Assembly (NCBI GenBank): GCA_947561585.1
Contig: CANNZV010000870.1
Coordinates: 62,001 to 126,000, forward strand
Direction: 5' to 3'
DNA: 64,000 nt
Source of the DNA: Caprella mutica
Lineage: Eukaryota; Arthropoda; Malacostraca; Amphipoda; Caprellidae
Of this stretch, positions 1 to 64,000 are shown piece by piece (position 1 is the first letter of the stretch; each line of letters starts with the position of its first letter). The notes below the pieces were generated by a model. It did not search any database, had not been told where the DNA came from, and was given only the letters and a program-made list of their open reading frames with translations. The position numbers were made by a program, and so were the translations under genes.

Positions 1-1419
1 TCAGCTCCGCTTCGTACACTTACATACATTTCGTAAGCACGAGTAATTATTATTAAGTGAATTGTTAATATGTATTTACTACAGAAATAAATACCATTTC
101 CCAAGCAGTTATTTTTAGGTGATTCTAATATCAATAGATAGATCGTCAATAGAAAGTCGAAGAAATAGAAGTTACTACATGCCTAACTGACTATGAAGCA
201 TATAGCAATACATCTACAAACACATCTAGGTACACACACACACAGAAATGCATGCTCAACCCCCTTGACCTTAGCGCCAAAATTAAAATGATCTTTCATT
301 AATATTCTATATACTGTCGTACATTATTAAATATTAGTCTACAAAGAAATATAAGCAAACAGTTAAATAGAGGCTTCATATTTCTCAGTGTAATCATTTA
401 CTTCTTATTCTATTTGTGAAACTGTAGTAAATACATAGAGGATACCTCTCCACTGTATCTACCCCCTCCCCCTGTTAGTCCCCCCCCCACCCACAGTAAC
501 CGTTAGCTACCAACAACGAAGATAAACCAAAATTATTAACGCAGGAATTACAAAGAAACACTTACATTGACAACTGATATACCAACCATTATTAATCGAA
601 AAAATTGATAATGACCAATAATTACTATTTGATAATATTACATTATTGGACTAAATTATAATTATTAAATGATTGTGTTACAAATTATTAGCACACATTT
701 TTGACGACTTTTCAAAAGTTTCCATAAAATATTAAAACTTAGTGTTCGGAAAAAAAAATATACAATTTTTTTATCGTTAGGTGTATAATAAAATATAGTT
801 TTAATTACTTATAGTGTCATTGCACACGACTTATTTTCAATGTACTAACAGTATTATATATGCATACTTTTACTGTCACATTTTGTATTTAGTATCATTT
901 ACCTACATCGATATTTTAAATATTGATAGTTATTTTCTTACCCACCTTTACTATTCAAATTATCTGCAACATTAGTTGCACCGTTCATATTATCTAAAGT
1001 TCAATTTAATATAAATAATTGTTTTTTAATATATATAAAAAATACCATAATGAATTGTTTTAATAATAATTACTCATTGTTACAACAAATTTATTTCATC
1101 AACTTTATATTATAAATAATAATTATTGCAGTACAGTAATAATAAAACTCTCAATAACCTGCACTGTAATAATAATTATAACAATAATGTTAGAACTCAC
1201 TGTACTTAATGTCTAGCAGCTCTAGCCAATCAGAAGGCTCGTTACAATTGCAAAATTATTCTTAGCGTATATCAATTGCAGTCTGTGAGAGAGTAACATT
1301 GATACCCGAATCTACGCTTATATTGCCGTAGATTACTATATGTTTGAATGCAAAGTGAGAGTAATGAAAAGTGATCTACGCGTGTAGAGCACTTTACAGT
1401 CAAATCATTTGGAACTTTT
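1..1419. other. AT-rich intergenic sequence
   Basis: No gene seen. It contains a short CA run near 232-243 and C-rich runs near 463-492. Confidence 0.5.
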
Positions 1420-1451
1420 GTAAAGTGATCTGGAGCTGTAGATCACTTTAC
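1420..1451. repeat. short perfect inverted repeat
   Basis: Arms GTAAAGTGATCT and AGATCACTTTAC (12 bp) with an 8-nt loop. Related GTGATCTACGC motifs occur from about 1310 to 1490, suggesting a small decayed repeat. Confidence 0.7.
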
Positions 1452-1586
1452 ACTGTTACTAGTTAGCGATGGAGAATTTTGCGTAGATCACTAATCAAAG
1501 TTACTCTTCAATTACTAAATAGGCATTGGTTAAACTGTATTTCCATTATTTTATTTCTTAATTGGAACAAGAGTTTAGCAGTTAAC

Positions 1587-3722
1587 TATACCTTTTCCAA
1601 TTGAAGTTCCTCCAAATGAAATAACATTTCATCAAAGTGAAATATAATTTCATCAAAGTGAAATATAATTTCATCAAAGTGAAATAGCATTTCATCAAAG
1701 TGAAATATAACTTCATCAAAGTGAAAAAACATTTCATCAAAGTGAAATAACAATTCCTCAAAGTGAACTATCAATTCCTCCAAATGAAATAGCGTTTCAG
1801 CAGAATAAAAATCGAATCAATACGCAGTCAATTAAATTTATTACGTGAAATTTATTTACATGAAATTTATTTACATGAAATTTATTTACATGAAATTTAT
1901 TTACATGAAATTTACTCACATGAAATTTATTTACATGAAATTTATTCACATGAAATTTATTTACATTAAATTTATTTACATAAAAAAATGTATATAGAAT
2001 TTGTTTACATGAAAAAAATCACATATAATTATTGTTACATAATTTTTCATTAATTTTTTTAGTAATCAATTATTTTTGATACATTTTACATATATTTACA
2101 TATTTTTTCTTTTACTATCAATACGCCGCTAAAATTAATGCGGTAGTATATAAGTAAACTTGAAAAATATGTAAAATTAAATATATATAAAAAAATATTA
2201 TGTAGTTAATTGATGCAAAGAAGACTAAATGAAAATAAATTCATGTAAATAAATTCATGTAAATAAATTTCAAATAAATTTCATGCAAATAGATTTATGG
2301 TGACTGGTATATTCCACCTCAGTATTTTCCACCCCGGTATATTGTATCATAGGTATATTCCACCCCGGTATATTCCACCCCGGTATATTCCACCCCAGTA
2401 TGTTCCACTCTAGGTATATTCCACCCCGGTAAATTCCACACTACTTCAGGGGTTAGGTTTGTTTAGTTATTAACTTATTAATATTAGTCATTCATTAATA
2501 TTATAATTATGTAATGCTAGGTAACTTGCATTTTCACTATATCAAATTATACATTTTGCTGTCTAATCACGAAAATTAAATTTTTCACTACACATGTAAC
2601 AGAACAGCAGAAAGAACGGTTGTTTGAACGCATTTATCAGTTGAGGTATTTAGATTTTCAATCTCAAGCAGATTTTTTACACTATCGCCAACACAACAGC
2701 GATATTAATTGTAATATGATGTCATATAGTATTTATTGTTTATTTATTTCATTTGGAATTTTAACTTCTTGTAAAAGTTGTGGTTTTTGACCGAAGGCTT
2801 TTTTACATGTTTTTTTACCAGGATTTTTTTGATGGGGAGGGGGGGTTATTGCACAGGGTTTCAAGACTGAGAGCTAATTGTCTTTTTTCACAATGAGAGA
2901 TTTTGATCACGGGGAATTTGGTCTTAGAATCCAAAACAGCAACCTATTAGCAAAGAGCTAAAACACTGAGTGTGTTGTCTTTGCCAGTCGACCCCTTCCA
3001 CACCTCATCCAACCATTGTTGTGGGAGCACATGTGCAGTTTCATGTTAAAAAGGTATTAATATTAACTTTTTCAACACGTATACTTTGAAAAAACTACCA
3101 TATTTAGAATATTTGTAATTTTATTATTAAATATTGTCTAAATGTCTCAGGATATCGTCTGAGTTATTTTTTCATTGGTACGAATTATTTAACAAATGGC
3201 CATCAAAAAGTAAAATCTTTAGATTTCTATTGTCACCCAAATGAGCATTGTCAGAGGGTGTGGAATATACCTGGGGTGGAATATACCGCGGTGGAATTTA
3301 CAGGGGTTGAATATAGCTGGGTGGAATATACCTAGAACCTAAATTTATATGTAAATAAATTTCATGTAAATAAATTTATCTGTGAATAAATTTCATATAA
3401 ATAAATATCATGTTAATAAATTTCATGTAAATATATTTCACGTAATAAATTCAATTGACTGCGTATTGATTCGATTTTTATTCTGCTGAAATGATATTTC
3501 ATTTTGAGGAAACGCTATTTCATTTGGAGGAATTGATAGTTCACTTGGAGGAATTGTTATTTCACTTTGATGAAATGTTTTTTCACTTTGATGAAGTTAT
3601 ATTTCACTTTGATGAAATGCTATTTCACTTTGATGAAATTATATTTCACTTTGATGAAATAATATTTCACTTTGATGAAATGTTATTTCATTTGGAGGAA
3701 CTTCAATTGGAAAAGGTATAGT
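1587..3722. mobile_element. large palindromic foldback element interrupted by element A
   Basis: Outer arms 1587-1990 (left) and about 2226-2298 plus 3349-3722 (right) are inverted copies. Each arm has an outer array of 21-bp units (near ATTTCATCAAAGTGAAATATA), a unique spacer with ACGCAGTCAATT, then an inner array of 15-bp units (near TGAAATTTATTTACA). The right arm carries one extra 21-bp unit and is split by element A at 2298. Open frames over the 21-bp arrays are repeat artefacts. Confidence 0.85.
2299..3339. mobile_element. Foldback-like element A
   Basis: 1,041 bp, flanked by 9-bp direct repeats TAGATTTAT (2290-2298) and TAAATTTAT (3340-3348), one mismatch. The ends are GGTGACTGG and, reverse-complemented from the right, GGTTCTAGG. 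Next to each end are tandem units near GGTATATTCCACCCC in inverted orientation. The 0.8-kb centre has no recognised coding sequence. Confidence 0.8.
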
Positions 3723-4584
3723 ACTGGTTCAGACTCCTAGGTAGTATATGTTTAAGTCCTTATTTCTTATAGATAAGTAAAGTAAAAGAACAATATAACC
3801 AAACTTGAATTATATCCATACATTTAAATTCTAGGTTCAATCGCTATTTCTACCATTTATCGCATGAAACGCTTAAAAATTGACATCTCAATGTTAACAT
3901 GCAAACACGAGGTAGTATGAGACGCTGGGTCACAAACAAAAAATGTGACGTTTTGGTGACGTCATTTTTTGGCGTCGTCTACTAGTTACCATACCCTTTA
4001 TGTTACTATATCCTGAGTATAGCAATATAATATTTTTGGTAATAAAGCTTTCAAGGTCCCCCCCAAGCAAGCAAATTTTTTATTGCATTAATCAACGAGG
4101 CTACTGTTTCTTATCATTTTTCTGCAAACCCCATCAAATTTGATAGCATATTTTTAACTTTATATGCTTTTAAAGATTTATATGTAATCAAAACTATACA
4201 ATACCTATTTTACTTCATACTTGCTAATTCTCAGTCTGAATAAAAAGAATGTACACCCATTTGTTTTGATTGTCAAATATGTATTAGGTATAATAAATCC
4301 ATATAATATTCGTGTATAGGTATAAAAGTTGATAAACTTATTATAAAAACATTTATAAACTTCAGAATATAATTAATATGTTAAATGAAAGCCAAAAACG
4401 CATTGTTTGTTTATAAAATTCATATTTGAATCAAAACAAAGAGTGTATAATCTTCTTCTTCAGCATCAGATTAGTAATTTGTACAATTGTTGCACACAGA
4501 GTATAGCAAATACTATAACATAATATATATATACTGAACCGAATTGGAGCTATGCGGTTTGCAGAATAATCATCCCTGACTCTA
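3723..4584. other. AT-rich intergenic sequence
   Basis: Nothing recognisable between the palindromic element and the TIR element at 4585. Confidence 0.45.
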
Positions 4585-5332
4585 AGGCCCCTTTCACACG
4601 AGTCACTCAGTGACCGTCTCTGGTGACGGTCACCAGTTACCAGCCATCATTTACTATGCATATAGCCGCAAAAGTGACATAGCCTTTCATACGAAGTCAC
4701 TTCGGTTGCCCGGTTGCGCAACTGAATTTTGCAGTTGGGTAACTAGTGACCGTCACAGAAAGTTGCCGTCACCGACTGTGGGGTACAATATTAATATAGT
4801 AGCTTTCATACGAAGTCACTCAGTGACGCAACTTTTTGTGAGCTAAGCCCGCTGTCTGCAGTATTCAAATAACTTTCCTCTTTATTTGTGGTTTGGAAGA
4901 AATTTTAGAATTCAAAATTATCATCACATAGCTACATAAATTATTTTAAAGTGTATGATGTATATATTTTTCTATTCTTTATGTTAAATGGAGATGAGTC
5001 GAAGTATCGGAATTGGTATCGGTAATTTTTCTCATATCGGTGTTGGTAAAAAAAGTATCGATACCAAAGTAACTATAAATTAGCGATAACAATATTTAGT
5101 AAGTATCGACATCAGTCAAAATCTGGGTATCGGTATGTGTGAAAATTTCGGTATCGTCCCATCTCTAATGTTAACATCTCATGCGTTTGCAAGTAACTCC
5201 TCAAATGATGAAGGTATTCTTTAGATTGAGGGTTTTCTAGCATGGTTGTTTGCAGTGACGGTCATTAGTTGCGGAGTCTTTCACACGAGGCAACTGGTGA
5301 CCGTCACCACTTGCCTCGAGTGAAAGGGGCCT
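4585..5332. mobile_element. TIR element with GTGACGGTCACC repeats
   Basis: 748 bp with ends AGGCCCCTTTCACACGAG (left) and AGGCCCCTTTCACTCGAG (right, reverse-complemented). The subterminal regions contain GTGACGGTCACC-type inverted motifs, and TTTCATACGAAGTCACT occurs at two internal sites. It is MITE-like without a transposase; I could not define a target duplication, so the superfamily is open. Confidence 0.7.
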
Positions 5333-5333
5333 A

Positions 5334-6071
5334 ATTCTACAATATTATGTAATAAACTCATTTTTTTTCCCGAACCTGGAGAGGACCTTTAAGTGACATA
5401 GAGCATAATGAACTATACGTTATTTAGCCATCAATTATTTGAAGTTTGAAAATAAATATCATCAAACAAATTTATTCTGATGAATCAAAATGAAAGATAT
5501 AAATTGAAATATAAATTGAAATGTTCCCGTCATTAATTTATTGAGAAACTATTCCTTAGAATTTTAGTTGAAGGCAAATTAACTACGAACTAACGGTTAT
5601 ATTTCATGATCAGGTTATACCAGAACCTATAGAAACGTTTGGGCATAATTAAAATACTATATGTAATAAAATGCACATTTATTATTATAATTGAAATGAG
5701 AAAATGTTTTCTATTTCCAATGTACATTCTTTTGGTGGAACAAACAATTGTGTTGATGAATTTCCAAATTTTCCGTACTTCACATTAAAATCCTGAAAAT
5801 GGAAACTAAACAATGAGCCTATTTGATGTCAGTAAAGCTCTTACATGGAAATCCAAATTCAAAAGATATACCTAACAATTAGATAAAGTTTCACTTAAGT
5901 AACTAACTAACAATAAATATTAATTTTAGCACGCACAGATGAACACTATGAGCATCTTTCTTCGAATCACTGGCTGTACGAACTGGGTGCAGCAGATCGT
6001 ACGGGAAGCGATTCTTAAAACCTCTAAAACAGCACCACCATATTTTACAGAGTCATATAAAATAAGAGCAG
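5334..6071. other. AT-rich region downstream of twitchin
   Basis: No gene seen. It could still be distal 3' UTR, since AATAAA on the minus strand recurs here. Confidence 0.4.
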
Positions 6072-6532
6072 TTTATTCACATGAACATTCAAAAACACCT
6101 CACAGTTATCCCTAAAGCGCTTTAATATCTAGAATATAGATTATCATCTCACTGGACCATTCACTGCCCTAACTCCTTCCATATATTGTATAGATAACCT
6201 CCTGACAACTTATTTTGTGTAGTAGCTCGAAAGTGGAGGGTAGAGAGGGCAAGGAATGACCGGGAAAAGTAATCTTCTTGTAACCTCTGCTTGACAAGGT
6301 ACCCATCTTCAAATAATTTGCGGCATCTGTTCTTTCTCTTCGGGCAGTGAGTATCTTCTTGTATATTGATGCCACCTCACACAATTCTGAAGACAAAGGG
6401 AAAAGATTACAGTCATGCTCTTTAAGGTTCTGATCATATTCCTTCTAACTACTATCTCTAGGGTCACTGCTCAGTGCTCACCTTAAACATAGAAATCATA
6501 CAAAAGCTCCTTAACACTACGCTCGCTAAACA
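6072..6532 (-). other. bt: probable twitchin 3' UTR
   Basis: No coding potential continues past the stop codon. On the minus strand, AATAAA occurs at 6072-6077, with further copies at 5678-5683 and 5474-5479. Which one is used cannot be told from sequence alone, and a 3' UTR intron cannot be excluded. Confidence 0.45.
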
Positions 6533-63316
<56,784 letters not shown>

Positions 63317-64000
63317 CTGAATGACCAAAAAATAGAAGAGAGGAATAGAGAGAAGAAAAGTTTAGTCAAATACAATAAATTCTCATTCAAAAACCTCTAA
63401 AAAGTTCTATAATACTAAATAGATCCATGCAACATAATCTAATGCAGTAATTTTCTAAACTAATAATATTGCTTTGAACAGTTCTTACTTAATGTGTCAA
63501 TAATAAGAAAAGTGATTATCATTCACTGTGAAATTATTTCGTTAATTTAATAACAAAATTACTTATAGTAAGCAAATTCTAAAGAGTGATTGAGGTAAAG
63601 AACAAACTTCAATAAAATTAGCTTAAAATTTCATAGATAAAAACTGCTCAGTGAAGTCCCTTCCACTCTACTTTTTAGTTAACTTCTTTCCTGCATCTTG
63701 ACTAGGTAAAATACACTTTTATAAACCAACACTATTTCTGATATATGATTAAAAAAGAAATTCTACCAGATATTACACGCATTCTAATTTTATTTTCTAC
63801 TTAACACTTCACTACTTATATAATTCCATATTTGACTGTATAATTATAAAACAATATTATAAGTTTAATAAATATCAAAGAATTTGCACTAATTTGAAGA
63901 GAGTGGAAGGGATCTGTATATACTATTTTAAATAATCTAAAAATATCCATACTATATCAAATAAATATATAAATTACAAATAATTTGTAATAACAAGCAA
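63317..64000. other. intron sequence upstream of exon 1 of the window
   Basis: AT-rich sequence with no splice-bounded open segment that I can see. By position it is intron of twitchin, because the first visible exon starts at a good 3' splice site. Confidence 0.6.

Noticed and set aside
1586..1783. Minus-strand ORF of FHFDE-type 7-residue repeats, and its mirror at 3491-3721
   Set aside because: Both lie on the inverted 21-bp arrays of the foldback element. A 21-bp unit without stops gives an open frame automatically; there is no start context or other coding sign.
6169..6396. Minus-strand ORF of 75 codons downstream of the twitchin stop
   Set aside because: It has no similarity to Ig or linker sequence and lies in the probable 3' UTR; the previous exon ends in a clear stop.

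Overview
The window is AT-rich, intron-rich animal DNA, most likely from an insect; the species cannot be named from the sequence. It is dominated by one minus-strand gene, the giant muscle protein twitchin/projectin (bent in Drosophila, unc-22 in C. elegans). I assembled 82 coding exons from 63316 down to a stop codon at 6533-6535. Every junction has AG/GT splice sites and every exon length fits the phases on both sides. The joined coding sequence is 23,103 nt, or 7,700 residues. The start codon and the first Ig domains lie beyond base 64000.

Layout in transcript order. 63316-60292 is a PEVK-like N-terminal region of tiny phase-0 exons with repeated K/R-P-G-E motifs and two RRxS sites. 59485-54374 holds six Ig domains and a Lys/Glu-rich linker. 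54612-18783 is the repetitive core of FN3 and Ig domains, largely in FN3-FN3-Ig order, with two giant exons (43279-45978 and 20395-23046) coding nine domains each. 19281-15947 is the titin-like Ser/Thr kinase. 15843-6533 is the C-terminal tail of five Ig domains with a linker in the middle. I count 31 Ig and 39 FN3 domains.

The non-coding parts hold many mobile elements. Three elements (2299-3339, 38245-40253, 39070-39714) share 9-bp target duplications, related termini and inverted repeats built of short tandem units, like Drosophila Foldback; the third is nested in the second. A larger palindrome (1587-3722) is interrupted in one arm by the first. A 3.7-kb element with 468-bp inverted repeats (10403-14130) encloses decayed non-LTR retrotransposon pieces. 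MITE-like elements lie at 4585-5332, 26209-26821 (TA duplication) and 41495-42192 (TTA duplication). From 1 to about 6000 no gene is visible apart from the probable 3' UTR.

The most interesting observations are: a 15-copy tandem repeat whose 49-bp unit copies a twitchin 3' splice acceptor with the first 8 exon bases (51713-52430); a possible 60-nt in-frame cassette at the kinase catalytic loop (17288-17347) that resembles the normal catalytic-loop exon but has Gly in place of the catalytic Asp; and several symmetric 27-33-nt microexons inside Ig and FN3 domains.
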